A stretch of 64,000 bases of DNA from Psychrobium sp. MM17-31 (GCF_022347785.1 NZ_JAKRGA010000002.1:806001-870000); one strand, 5' to 3'. Positions 9,667-18,262 are shown, numbered from the stretch's first letter. Notes: a model not told the origin generated them from the sequence alone. Numbers and translations are program-made.

Positions 9667-10097
9667 AAACTTTCCTTATTAAATTGAGCTGGCAATGAGG
9701 TGATCCAATGTTTAATTTCGTCACGTACATCGCGATAGTAATTGAGTGCTTCCTCTGGTGAACTAGCACTTTGCGCGAGTTTCGGCGGATCGTCAAATTG
9801 ACGCATAATTACGTTCGTTTTAGCGGGAAATGTCGGACAATTCGTCGCCGCATGTTCACACACTGCCACCACGTAATCGAACTCACAATCGTCGAATTCA
9901 TTCAGCGTTTGCGATTGATGATTACTAATATCTACACCCACTTCTTGCATTACTTGCACCGCATTCGGGTTTAAGCCGTGGGATTCAATTCCCGCCGAAT
10001 AGCTACGGAATTCATCGCCGAGTAGTGAATTAGCAAAACCGTGCGCCATCTGGCTGCGACACGAGTTTCCGGTACATAAAAATAAAATCGATTTCAT
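9660..10097 (-). CDS. arsC: Thioredoxin-coupled arsenate reductase (LMW-phosphatase fold)
   Basis: 145 aa from the ATG at 10097, preceded by GAGGAAA; a longer reading to 10127 lacks a ribosome site. The P-loop C-X5-R is C8-TGNSC-R14. A C80/C87 pair (CEHAATNC) seven residues apart gives the C10/C82/C89 relay of the S. aureus pI258 ArsC class, and a DP motif follows (FDDPP, 101-105). This cysteine triad separates it from simple low-molecular-weight tyrosine phosphatases. It reduces arsenate to arsenite, the substrate of ArsM encoded two genes upstream. It starts 7 bp after the radical SAM gene. Confidence 0.88.
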   Translation of the reverse strand: MKSILFLCTGNSCRSQMAHGFANSLLGDEFRSYSAGIESHGLNPNAVQVMQEVGVDISNHQSQTLNEFDDCEFDYVVAVCEHAATNCPTFPAKTNVIMRQFDDPPKLAQSASSPEEALNYYRDVRDEIKHWITSLPAQFNKESLC

Positions 10098-10104
10098 CGT
10101 TTCC

Positions 10105-11049
10105 TCACATTTCACTACAACTGGCACCTAGTGCAAAACAGCTGTAACACCTATGGTGTTTAAGGTTTATGATTTGCTTCATGCTCGCGGCAAGGCTAGT
10201 TGCCAAAAAGTAATCTTCGTCATCGTCCACCAACGTGCAAGCGTAAACCTGCATCTGATTGCCTTTCTTAATGATCATCTTAGAGTTGGCGCACATGTAA
10301 TTTTCACGCTGCTGTTCAGTCTGATACTTGGTCATACAGGTGGTAGTAATATGCGGCACATCGGCGATAGAACCCGGCGCTAAAAAGTCAGGAAAGGCCA
10401 CCATAGTCATATCTTCTGGCAGTTTATACTGCGCAAAAAGCTCGTGATACTGCGCTTCAACAGTCGCCGTATCTTCCCCTTTAGCCATGTGTCGTGCGAG
10501 AGAGACGTGAAAACCGTGTTCGTGCAACAGCTGCATACCTTCGAACGCTTTAACGAAGTTTCCTTCACCGCGTCCTGCATCGTGCGTTGCTTGATCTGGT
10601 GAATCGATACTGACACGAAAAGATACAGGATGTTGCCCCTTAGCTTGCAATGCCAATAAGGCATCCATGCGTTTAACCAAAGGTTCGGTGCCATTAGTCA
10701 GCACCAAACAAGGTTTAAACTGCGAGGCATAATCTAAAATTTTAACGATATCTTTAGCGAGAAATGGCTCACCGCCGGTAAACGAAAACTGTTCGACGCC
10801 CATAGTTAAGGCTTCATCGATAAAAGGCTTAACTTCTTCAAACTTAGGCGTTAACAAACGCTTATCAGACGGGCTTGAGCCCTCCAAACAAAAATCGCAC
10901 GCCAAATTACACTTGGTGCCAGTGTGAAACCACAGCTCTTTTAGCGAATGCGGTTTAATGTAACCGCGCGCATCACCCAGTGGCGTGTACTGCCAATTGT
11001 GCAGACGCTCCTGACGAATAGGGATGATTTCACCGACGGAGATATTCAT
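10105..11049 (-). CDS. Radical SAM enzyme with Twitch/SPASM-like cysteine tail, arsenic operon
   Basis: 314 aa. The radical SAM cluster motif CX3CX2C is C47-C51-C54 (KCNLACDFC); the SAM-binding GGEP motif is at residues 92-95, followed by TNGTEP and RVSIDSPD. Further cysteines at 253, 271, 301, 304 and 311 are spaced like a Twitch/SPASM auxiliary iron-sulfur site or a thiolate arsenite site. Its ATG overlaps the arsM stop (TAATG), which ties it to methylarsenic chemistry. It lacks the CHVxASP context and DUF3641 tail expected of cyanobacterial-type ArsS, so it may be an alternative arsenosugar alkylase or an ArsL-like aminocarboxypropyl transferase. Function is inferred from context. Confidence 0.75.
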   Translation of the reverse strand: MNISVGEIIPIRQERLHNWQYTPLGDARGYIKPHSLKELWFHTGTKCNLACDFCLEGSSPSDKRLLTPKFEEVKPFIDEALTMGVEQFSFTGGEPFLAKDIVKILDYASQFKPCLVLTNGTEPLVKRMDALLALQAKGQHPVSFRVSIDSPDQATHDAGRGEGNFVKAFEGMQLLHEHGFHVSLARHMAKGEDTATVEAQYHELFAQYKLPEDMTMVAFPDFLAPGSIADVPHITTTCMTKYQTEQQRENYMCANSKMIIKKGNQMQVYACTLVDDDEDYFLATSLAASMKQIINLKHHRCYSCFALGASCSEM

Positions 11050-12125
11050 TAGCAGCAGCTCGTCTTAGCTTTAGGTGCGGGTGCGCAGCAACCACCACTT
11101 TGCTCGGTTTCATCAGCCATAAAATCGAATTGATGAGCAGGTACGTCAAATAGTCCTTGATGCGTATTAAAATCACCATGAAACTCGAAATGTTTGGCAA
11201 AACGAGACTGCTGTAGTGTGCGCCATGTATTGCCGCTAACCGCCGTTGCTTTCCCCTTAGCAAAGGCCGTATTCTCATCAAAGTTCCACTTACAACCGTG
11301 ATCTTTAATGGTGCCTAAATAGGTTACTGTTTGGCCGTAGTCTTGCGGTGATACTTCAAGATCTTGCGCTTTGAATAAGCGATAAGTCGCCGATGTAAAC
11401 TTAATGTCGCCAAGCTTTTGTGCCAGTTCATCATTATCTATAGTAATGGCGCGACTGCTCACTAAGCGCGGCTCAGCAAAGCCAACCGCCTTAGCTAGGT
11501 TTTCGAAATCGTTCCAATACAGCGCGCCACTTAAGCACTCACCGTACAATAAAGGATCGTCTTTTAGGTGTTGCGGCACACGCTTGTCGGCGTAAACATC
11601 GGAAAAGTAAATTTCGCCACCCGCCTTTAAGATGCGGAACACTTCTTTTAGTACCGCATACTTGTCTGGGCTTAGGTTAATCACACAGTTAGAAATCACT
11701 AAATCCATGCTGTTATCGCTGATATTTAGCTCATCTAACTTTTCAATATAACCTTTTAAAAACTGTGTGTTGGCCTGTTGATAGCCAAATTTTTCACGAT
11801 GATATTCGACATGCTTGTTAGCGACAGCTAGCTGCTCGTCTGTCATATCAACGCCAGTTACACTACCATTTTCCCCAACCATTTGTGCAATGGCGTAACA
11901 ATCGCGTCCAGCGCCACAGCCAAGATCTAATACATCACAGCCAGCTAACTCTTCTGGCGTAACCAAACCACAACCGTAATAGCGTGCCATCACTTCATCG
12001 TGAATATTCGATAAAATCTGTTTAACCTCTGGCGTTAAATCGTCGTCGGTGCAACAAGCATTGGTTTGTAGATCCTCTGATCCTTGTAACACATTGCCGT
12101 AATAATCTTGCACAACGTTATGCAT
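11049..12125 (-). CDS. arsM: Arsenite S-adenosylmethionine methyltransferase
   Basis: 358 aa. The start YYGNVLQGSEDLQTNACC is the family's N-terminus. The SAM motif DLGCGAGRDC is at residues 67-76. The conserved arsenic-binding cysteines are C24/C25 (NACC), C147 (SNCVINL) and C197 (GECLSGAL). The C-terminus adds two pairs, C346-C347 and C357-C358, which may bind As(III) as in other ArsM tails. It methylates arsenite to mono- and dimethylarsenicals. It overlaps the DUF2064 gene by 8 bp at its start and is coupled to the radical SAM gene by TAATG at its end. No arsR or arsB lies nearby, so biosynthesis rather than efflux is suggested. Confidence 0.92.
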   Translation of the reverse strand: MHNVVQDYYGNVLQGSEDLQTNACCTDDDLTPEVKQILSNIHDEVMARYYGCGLVTPEELAGCDVLDLGCGAGRDCYAIAQMVGENGSVTGVDMTDEQLAVANKHVEYHREKFGYQQANTQFLKGYIEKLDELNISDNSMDLVISNCVINLSPDKYAVLKEVFRILKAGGEIYFSDVYADKRVPQHLKDDPLLYGECLSGALYWNDFENLAKAVGFAEPRLVSSRAITIDNDELAQKLGDIKFTSATYRLFKAQDLEVSPQDYGQTVTYLGTIKDHGCKWNFDENTAFAKGKATAVSGNTWRTLQQSRFAKHFEFHGDFNTHQGLFDVPAHQFDFMADETEQSGGCCAPAPKAKTSCC

Positions 12126-12855
12126 GGCTAATTACTCCTGAAGAAATAAACATTTCATTTAAAATAGATAATAATTTTTTGCGCGCCGGGCGCTCATCGC
12201 CTTTCAAATCTTTGATCAGCTTTTTAATATCAGCGACATAATCGATGTCATAACCCGGCGTCATATAGTGCACATCGAGCTCTTGCTCGCTACAACTTTG
12301 CGAGAGTGCCTGCGACAAAGACTCGGTACTCCACGGTAAGTCGATGATGTTTGGCCAAGGATGAGCGTTGGCCATAATCACCACCCCACCATCGTCGGCG
12401 TGACTAAGCACGATGTCGTGCTTGTTTAGCTCGCGCGCTGCTTCGCTAAAATGCTGCGCGGTGAGCATAGGCGCATCGGTGCCTATGGTAATAATTTTTT
12501 CATGACCGAAAACGCGTAATACGTGATCGACATAGTTAAGGCGCTGTCCCAAGTTACCGGACATTCCTGACGGTAATTGCGTCATTACCTGGGCGTTTTC
12601 GTTTAAGCTCTGCGCCCATTCGACATCTTCGTCATGGCTACAAGCGATAACGACAGGCCCGCGCCACGCGTGGCTATCTTCGATTGCACATGCCAACAAC
12701 GCCTTAGCAACAATCAAGGTTTTTTCGGCAGAAATCGTCTCGGCGATGCGCTGCTTTCCTTGATGCAACTTAGGACGTTTACAAAACAACACCAAGGTCG
12801 GCCACTGCTTATTAGCAGTCCCGTCATAATTTGATGTTGGTAATTGATAAGGCAT
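12118..12855 (-). CDS. DUF2064 / CofC-like transferase of the TIGR04282 type
   Basis: 245 aa, GT-A-like nucleotidyl/glycosyl transferase fold. Recognisable DUF2064 motifs are LVLFCKRPKLHQGKQRIA (residues 21-38), MSGNLGQRL, IGTDAPMLTAQHF and DDGGVVIMA, then DLPWSTESL. Some are degenerate compared with the usual GDxCP and DGGYYLIG forms. PGAP-type annotation calls TIGR04282 proteins arsenosugar-biosynthesis glycosyltransferases because they travel with ArsM/ArsS clusters; the biochemical role is not established. It overlaps arsM and follows the DUF547 gene by 38 bp. Confidence 0.8.
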   Translation of the reverse strand: MPYQLPTSNYDGTANKQWPTLVLFCKRPKLHQGKQRIAETISAEKTLIVAKALLACAIEDSHAWRGPVVIACSHDEDVEWAQSLNENAQVMTQLPSGMSGNLGQRLNYVDHVLRVFGHEKIITIGTDAPMLTAQHFSEAARELNKHDIVLSHADDGGVVIMANAHPWPNIIDLPWSTESLSQALSQSCSEQELDVHYMTPGYDIDYVADIKKLIKDLKGDERPARKKLLSILNEMFISSGVISHA

Positions 12856-12893
12856 TGGCTCTCTCGAATAAATAGCGGTTAAATCAAAAGACC

Positions 12894-13724
12894 CTAGTTC
12901 GGCTGATTTAATTTCCAGTTATATGCAAAATCTATGTTGCCGTCGAAGTTACGCAATTTTTCACCCAGCTCAGGCTCAGCGTAATGGCTAAGATGAAGCA
13001 ATAAATCGCGCTCGTTATCGCCAAAGTCGATAGAGAACCAGCTGTAAATACTCGAAAGGACCAAGGTGTCATTATCAAAGTGTACGCCTTTGCGCTGATT
13101 GATAAAACGTTTGGCGCCCTGCTCTAATTGACTTTCGATATCCGATCCAGTTAAGGGTTTTGCTGGTAAATCGGGACAGCCAATGCTGGCACAATTAATC
13201 ACATAATGAATGCGCTTATCTTGATAGATACCGCGCAAAATACCGTGCTCTATTTGATTAAGGGTCAATGGCGTATTAGCGACTACTGCAAGCTCTTCAT
13301 TCCACGGCCCAGTAATGCCATCACCAATCTCTTTAATGGATGAAAGTGGATAATTTTTTAAGATCAGATCTATGGTGAGGGCGTTATAGAGGTTTGCCCA
13401 ATAAGCCATTTGTTCACGCTGATTATAGTCTCGCGGATCGATGCCTTGCAGCTGCGTTAAATAAATCGTTAACTTAGCTTTATCGCCTTGTGACACCGCA
13501 GCGTAATCAAATTCGCGCACGCCGCTATTAACATTTTCACGCAGATAATGATTGAGAATATCGCCCCATAATTGATGATCGATAACGCCGTTACTTTGCT
13601 CATCACTTTGCTGCCATGAAACAATGGCATTGGGGCTAATAGCTTGATACAGCGTGTAAGCTTTTATCGCCAATGCACCAGCGAAAATCACGGCGATAAT
13701 GAATAAAATCTTTAACTTACTCAT
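12894..13724 (-). CDS. DUF547 membrane-anchored protein
   Basis: 276 aa with one N-terminal hydrophobic segment (residues 4-24), so periplasmic with a membrane anchor or uncleaved signal. The DUF547 core is recognised by YWANLYNALTIDLIL and INCASIGCPDLP, which includes two closely spaced cysteines. DUF547 proteins have no assigned activity but often occur beside ArsM-type and glycosyltransferase genes. Its start overlaps the stop of the preceding GT2 gene by 4 bp (ATGA), which indicates translational coupling. A periplasmic DUF547 protein in this operon suggests that the product is handled outside the cytoplasm; that is inference. Confidence 0.8.
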   Translation of the reverse strand: MSKLKILFIIAVIFAGALAIKAYTLYQAISPNAIVSWQQSDEQSNGVIDHQLWGDILNHYLRENVNSGVREFDYAAVSQGDKAKLTIYLTQLQGIDPRDYNQREQMAYWANLYNALTIDLILKNYPLSSIKEIGDGITGPWNEELAVVANTPLTLNQIEHGILRGIYQDKRIHYVINCASIGCPDLPAKPLTGSDIESQLEQGAKRFINQRKGVHFDNDTLVLSSIYSWFSIDFGDNERDLLLHLSHYAEPELGEKLRNFDGNIDFAYNWKLNQPN

Positions 13725-14464
13725 TGCCCGTACCGCAAATAGTGTTTAACGATACGGCGCTTTTTTAGATAAAGCTTGGCAATCATCGATAAGATACCGA
13801 TACCCGCTTTTACCGAGCCTGACAGCGTGCCACTGATTTTAGACTCACCGATACGCACCTTCGAATCTACCGAGTATTCGCTCACCTGCATGCCGCAAAT
13901 AATAGCTTTCACTTGCATCTCTACCGTCCAACCGAACGTTTTATCCTGCATATCGATTGCCATTAACGAGTCACGGCGCATAGCGCGAAATGGCCCGAGA
14001 TCAGTAATCTTTTGTCCCCAAAACAAAGTAATGAGATGGCTCGATAACCAGTTACCAAACATCTGAGTGCTAGTGAGTGCACCTTTTTCGATGTGACCGA
14101 GATTGCGAGAGCCAATCGCCAAATCATCACCATTAACGATCCCTTCTAACATAGGCAACGCTTGCTCCGCAAAGCACGAATCATCACCATCGACAAAGAG
14201 CACGATATCGCAATTAGGTAAACGCTCCATTGCCGTTAAACAGGCGATGCCATAACCCGGAATATCTTGTCTCACCACAACAGCACCAGCCTCTGCTGCC
14301 ACTTGCGCCGTGCTATCGGTAGAGCCGTTATCGCAAACGATAACTTCATCAATAACCTGCTGCTCATTCGCGCGCAGCGCCAGCAATTGACTCACTACCT
14401 TCTTGATAGCAAGCTCTTCATTAAGCGCTGGAATAATGGCGACAACCGATTGACCTTTATACAT
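13721..14464 (-). CDS. GT2 glycosyltransferase, polyprenyl-phosphate mannose synthase-like
   Basis: 247 aa. The GT-A start VVAIIPALNEELAIKKVV, the VCDNGSTDST donor-binding aspartate and the VDGDDS metal site are clear. The acceptor region TDLGPFRAMRR and the EMQVKAI stretch resemble DPM1-type enzymes that load a hexose on polyprenyl phosphate at the cytoplasmic face. There is no transmembrane tail. It precedes DUF547 with an ATGA overlap and follows a GT87-like gene that could use the lipid-linked sugar. It could also be the TIGR04283-type transferase of arsenosugar clusters. Donor sugar unknown; GDP-mannose from the manC-manB pair is possible. Confidence 0.8.
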   Translation of the reverse strand: MYKGQSVVAIIPALNEELAIKKVVSQLLALRANEQQVIDEVIVCDNGSTDSTAQVAAEAGAVVVRQDIPGYGIACLTAMERLPNCDIVLFVDGDDSCFAEQALPMLEGIVNGDDLAIGSRNLGHIEKGALTSTQMFGNWLSSHLITLFWGQKITDLGPFRAMRRDSLMAIDMQDKTFGWTVEMQVKAIICGMQVSEYSVDSKVRIGESKISGTLSGSVKAGIGILSMIAKLYLKKRRIVKHYLRYGQ

Positions 14465-14492
14465 GTAAAACCTCTATGTGCTCAAAGTTATC

Positions 14493-15881
14493 CTATTGAG
14501 CGTGAATATCTCGACTTATCGCTTTATGACTTATCCATTGACGATAAAAATAACGCATAACAGCAACCGCAGCTGCCAACTGTACCAAGCCAACTAACCA
14601 CACTGGCCAAACGGCAGGTTGCCATAGACGCTCACTTAAAAAACCGTTTAGTACTTCATACGTCAATGGCATCAGAAGCGTCCACAAAATTAAATAACGA
14701 TTTGGCGCTAACGCTAACAGGGGCAATAATGGCATTAAATACCACGGGAAAATTACCGGACTAATGAGTAGCGGAATAGCTACAGCAATCTGCGCAGCAA
14801 GAATCAATTGTGATTTATCTGATAACTTTACTCTTTCTTTCCATAAGAAAAGCGCGATTGCCAGTGAAAGTGCAGCGGCGAAAATCAGCATGGTTATCAA
14901 TATTTGATAGCCGTTAAATACCTGATCCAACGCTACAAATAATGGCGCGGCAAAACGCCATTTTTCAAAAAATACCCCGATACTGCCTACCGGATGCAGC
15001 CCTAATCCCAAGGTCACTAGATAAATAGTCGCAATAGTAATCAGAGCGCTAACAACTAATTTAGCAGCGGCTTTGATATTAGGCATGGTAAATATCAAAG
15101 GTAATAACAACATGATTGGTACGACCTTTATCGCCGTACCTAATCCGATGACAACGCCTGTTAGTACAACGCGCTGTCGTTGCCATAAATAAAGCGCAGC
15201 AGCCACCGACAAGGTCGATATTGCATCGATATGTAAACCAATATTGGCTTCTAAGATCAGCAGGGGCGAAAAGGCAATTAACGATAAATGCTGCAATTTC
15301 CCCGCATACTCAAGCACTTTAGCGGCAATAAAAAGTGTGGCTAAACTAGCGCTAAGAATAATCAGCTTCCACGCTAAAAGCGCATGTTCTAATCCAACCG
15401 ATGCTGCAAGTGAAAACAGTCCTAATGCCAAAGGTGGATACAAAGTGACATATTTGGCGTGTTCGCTTGGTGGTTGCCATTGCGCCCGCAGTTCTTGTAG
15501 CTGCGGCGCATCGTGACTAACCCGATAAGGATCTAGTCCTTCAACGGCAATGCGGCCATCAAACAAATAACGATCAACATCGTTAGAGGCATAAGATCCC
15601 GCATCAATAAGTAGTATGCGTGCCAGCACTGCAACCGCTAATAACCAGCTAATATCCTTAAAGCTAATTGCCTCTGGCGCACTCTTCCATGCCGCTAGCA
15701 TGGCGATTGCCATGAGCGAATACTGCGCCATGGTCAAATAACCCATGTTATAAGCAGGCCTAACCGCAGCAAGCTCTGCTAAGTAATAACTTGCCAAGGC
15801 GAGTAGCAACACCGCAAATGCGCTAATCCGAAATACAGCGCTATGTGGCGTGCGCGCAAAAAGCCCTGACAAAACAGCCAT
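14493..15881 (-). CDS. GT-C integral membrane glycosyltransferase (GT87/DUF2029-like)
   Basis: 462 aa with about eleven hydrophobic segments. A periplasmic loop near residues 96-107 carries NDVDRYLFDG, the acidic pair typical of GT-C enzymes, and later YPPLALG and GTAIKVVPIMLLLP, which match GT87-type mannosyltransferases. Such enzymes take sugars from polyprenyl-phosphate donors on the periplasmic side. The neighbour at 13721 is a plausible donor synthase. It is separated from the upstream cellulose-synthase-like gene by 2 bp. The acceptor is unknown. Confidence 0.75.
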   Translation of the reverse strand: MAVLSGLFARTPHSAVFRISAFAVLLLALASYYLAELAAVRPAYNMGYLTMAQYSLMAIAMLAAWKSAPEAISFKDISWLLAVAVLARILLIDAGSYASNDVDRYLFDGRIAVEGLDPYRVSHDAPQLQELRAQWQPPSEHAKYVTLYPPLALGLFSLAASVGLEHALLAWKLIILSASLATLFIAAKVLEYAGKLQHLSLIAFSPLLILEANIGLHIDAISTLSVAAALYLWQRQRVVLTGVVIGLGTAIKVVPIMLLLPLIFTMPNIKAAAKLVVSALITIATIYLVTLGLGLHPVGSIGVFFEKWRFAAPLFVALDQVFNGYQILITMLIFAAALSLAIALFLWKERVKLSDKSQLILAAQIAVAIPLLISPVIFPWYLMPLLPLLALAPNRYLILWTLLMPLTYEVLNGFLSERLWQPAVWPVWLVGLVQLAAAVAVMRYFYRQWISHKAISRDIHAQ

Positions 15882-15883
15882 AA

Positions 15884-17368
15884 CTACTTAGATAGCTGGT
15901 AGTGGTGATAGAAACTATGCAGCGCTGCTGTAACAAAGCCGATGGTTAGTAGCAATAAGAACGGCAACATAAACCAATGTTGATGGTTAATCGCCCACAT
16001 TAGTACTACGGCATAAACACCAGCAATAATGAATTCGAATATGGCTCCTTTCGGCGCTACGGCTTTATAGTTCTTAATCGTCTCAGGAACAATACTCACC
16101 GGCTTAACGTCATTTTGCAGCTCGCCCGTCTTCGGCGTGCGCACGAATTCACTTTCGCGGCCCATTAATGCTTCGAGACCCGCTTTCGAGTTGTTAATCG
16201 CCAGCTGAATACCAAGCATCACTAAGTTAGGTACTTTCACTAATGCACGACTCTTATTACGTTTCAGAGCGATTTGTCCCCAGTACAAGTAAATTAGGTG
16301 ACCACCAGATGACATGATTAACAGCGGAATATCGATCCACCAGATATTCAAGAAATCGTATTTATCACGTAATAATAAACTCGGCACCAAGAAGAATAAG
16401 GTGTCCACTAGCATCACGAAATACGCAAGGTTATTCGACAAATGAAAGGTCGACTCGATTTTCTTAGTCAGCGGTATTTTAGCGCGCCATACTGTCGACA
16501 GCATCTTCATCATTACCTGCACACCGCCTTTCGCCCACCGATATTGCTGTGACTTAAAGGCGTTCATATCAGCAGGTAACTCTCCCGGACATGGAATGTG
16601 ATTTAGATACACCATCTTCCAGCCTTTAAGCTGAGCACGGTAACTTAAATCGAGATCTTCGGTAAGAGTGTCGGCGCTCCAATGTCCAGCATCGATAATG
16701 GCCGACGTACGCCAAATACCCGCAGTACCATTAAAGTTAAACAGCATATTACTCGCGCTGCGCACTTGTTGCTCCAGACTAAAATGCGCATCAAGCATAA
16801 TGGCTTGGGTCTTGGTTAACAGGCTGCTACGGCGATTTAAATGCTCCCAACGCAGTTGCACCATAGCCACATCTTTTTGGGTGAAATAGTGAATGCTATC
16901 GAGCAAGGTATTAGGGTGCGGAATAAAGTCGGCATCGAAAATTGCGATAAATTCACCAGTCGCCGTATCCATCGCATCTTTAAGCGCGCCTGCTTTAAAG
17001 CCTTGACGATTAACGCGCTGCACATGCTCGATGTCGATGCCTTGTTGCTGATAAAACTTTACTCGCTCGGCAACTAACTCACAGGTATCGTCGTTAGAAT
17101 CATCGACAATCTGTATTTGCAGCTTATCGTGTGGGTATTCTAACTTAACGATAGAATCGACAATACGCTGCGCCACCATGCGCTCGTTATACAACGGAAT
17201 TTGCACAGTTACCTTAGGTAACTGAGCAAATTCTTTCGGCGTTGCAGGTTGATGCTTGCGATAGCGAAACCAACGAAATACCATCGACAAGCGATGCAAA
17301 CCAAATAAACAAAGGATAAATAGCAATGCAAAGTGAATTGCTATAATCGACATACTTAACACCGACAT
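15884..17368 (-). CDS. Cellulose-synthase-like processive GT2 membrane glycosyltransferase
   Basis: 494 aa. An N-terminal TM segment (7-27) is followed by a GT2 domain with VTVQIPLYNE, DDSNDDT, the DxD motif FDADF, TEDLD and the QxxRW motif as QQYRWAKG. Four or more TM segments follow (from about residue 300). This D,D,D,Q(Q/R)XRW set is shared by cellulose, hyaluronan, glucomannan (CslA/CslC) and ceramide-type glucosyltransferases. There is no PilZ domain, BcsB or BcsZ nearby, so bacterial cellulose is unlikely; a glycolipid or short glycan is more probable. It is second in the operon, 42 bp after the beta-barrel gene. Confidence 0.82.
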   Translation of the reverse strand: MSVLSMSIIAIHFALLFILCLFGLHRLSMVFRWFRYRKHQPATPKEFAQLPKVTVQIPLYNERMVAQRIVDSIVKLEYPHDKLQIQIVDDSNDDTCELVAERVKFYQQQGIDIEHVQRVNRQGFKAGALKDAMDTATGEFIAIFDADFIPHPNTLLDSIHYFTQKDVAMVQLRWEHLNRRSSLLTKTQAIMLDAHFSLEQQVRSASNMLFNFNGTAGIWRTSAIIDAGHWSADTLTEDLDLSYRAQLKGWKMVYLNHIPCPGELPADMNAFKSQQYRWAKGGVQVMMKMLSTVWRAKIPLTKKIESTFHLSNNLAYFVMLVDTLFFLVPSLLLRDKYDFLNIWWIDIPLLIMSSGGHLIYLYWGQIALKRNKSRALVKVPNLVMLGIQLAINNSKAGLEALMGRESEFVRTPKTGELQNDVKPVSIVPETIKNYKAVAPKGAIFEFIIAGVYAVVLMWAINHQHWFMLPFLLLLTIGFVTAALHSFYHHYQLSK

Positions 17369-17410
17369 GTTGTAACGACCTACCTAGTAAAATTTATCTA
17401 AAAGACTTAC

Positions 17411-18262
17411 TTAGAAGACTTTGGTAAAACCAATTTCAAATCTATCGCCTTTCAAAATATTGTCGCCATAGATTTCATTGGTATAAGTGAACTCGACACC
17501 ATAGCCTTTAAGGCTGCTGTTTTTGTCGAAGTTCCAACCAGCTGTTAACTCTAACTTACCAGAATCGAACTCAAATGGGTTAGAAAGGTTTCCAGTGTTG
17601 ACCGCCGTCGCATCAGAGTTCTCTGCGCTTAAAATACCATCAAGTTTGGTTCTAAAATACAGATTTTCATTGGCGTTAAAACCGTATTCTAGTAAATAAC
17701 GATACTCATCTGATGGATCGCCTTGACGCAGACGGTAACCAAATTCAGCACCAAAATAACCGTATTCGTTTAAGCTCTTACCGATAAGTACTTTAGCTTC
17801 GTAATCGGTTTGGTCATTCCCCAAACCATCTTCCGCGTCATACAAGAACGGGGTTTTGATTAAGAATGACGTTGAAACAACAAAGGGATTTGCTTGCCAT
17901 TGGTATTTGATACCAATTTCTGCATCGCCAAAACCGCTCGCACTGCTTTTACCAAGCACTGTATCTTCTTGATCGTAAGATTGGTTTAACAGTGACCCAT
18001 AAAGCGCGAATTTCTTACCTAACCCGTATTCTGCATAAAGTGAAACACTGTTGCTTTCGAAATCAACGAATGTTGGATTAGAGCCGTGGTAATCATCTGC
18101 ACTGTAGGTAGCAACGCCTAGTTTAACGTAGCCAGAATCTTTCTTGGCAACCCAAGCACCAGCGTTGGCATTAGCAGTTGCTAATAGTGCTGTTACCGCT
18201 AGTGCAGTAGCAGATAATTTAGTTATAGAACCTTGGGTACTGCCTGACTTTAAGTTTTTCAT
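17411..18262 (-). CDS. Outer-membrane beta-barrel protein, first gene of the arsenic/glycan operon
   Basis: 283 aa with a signal peptide cleaved after ATANANA (about residue 34), although the n-region is long. The mature protein shows alternating aromatic strands (YVKLGVATYS, VSLYAEYGLG, LYGSLLNQSY, FGAEFGYRLRQG) and ends in the C-terminal F of BAM substrates (FEIGFTKVF). No specific family is recognised. As the promoter-proximal gene of the operon, 42 bp before the membrane GT2, it may export or receive the glycosylated product; that role is inference. A long hairpin at 18462-18520 separates it from the upstream PAS-EAL gene. Confidence 0.75.
   Translation of the reverse strand: MKNLKSGSTQGSITKLSATALAVTALLATANANAGAWVAKKDSGYVKLGVATYSADDYHGSNPTFVDFESNSVSLYAEYGLGKKFALYGSLLNQSYDQEDTVLGKSSASGFGDAEIGIKYQWQANPFVVSTSFLIKTPFLYDAEDGLGNDQTDYEAKVLIGKSLNEYGYFGAEFGYRLRQGDPSDEYRYLLEYGFNANENLYFRTKLDGILSAENSDATAVNTGNLSNPFEFDSGKLELTAGWNFDKNSSLKGYGVEFTYTNEIYGDNILKGDRFEIGFTKVF

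Noticed and set aside
9660-10097. Low-molecular-weight protein tyrosine phosphatase
   Set aside because: The C80/C87 pair and the operon point to arsenate reductase of the pI258 class.
10105-11049. Calling the radical SAM gene arsS outright
   Set aside because: Context fits, but the characteristic ArsS cluster context and tail are missing; left unnamed.
15884-17368. Bacterial cellulose synthase BcsA
   Set aside because: No PilZ domain and no bcsB, bcsZ or bcsC genes nearby.
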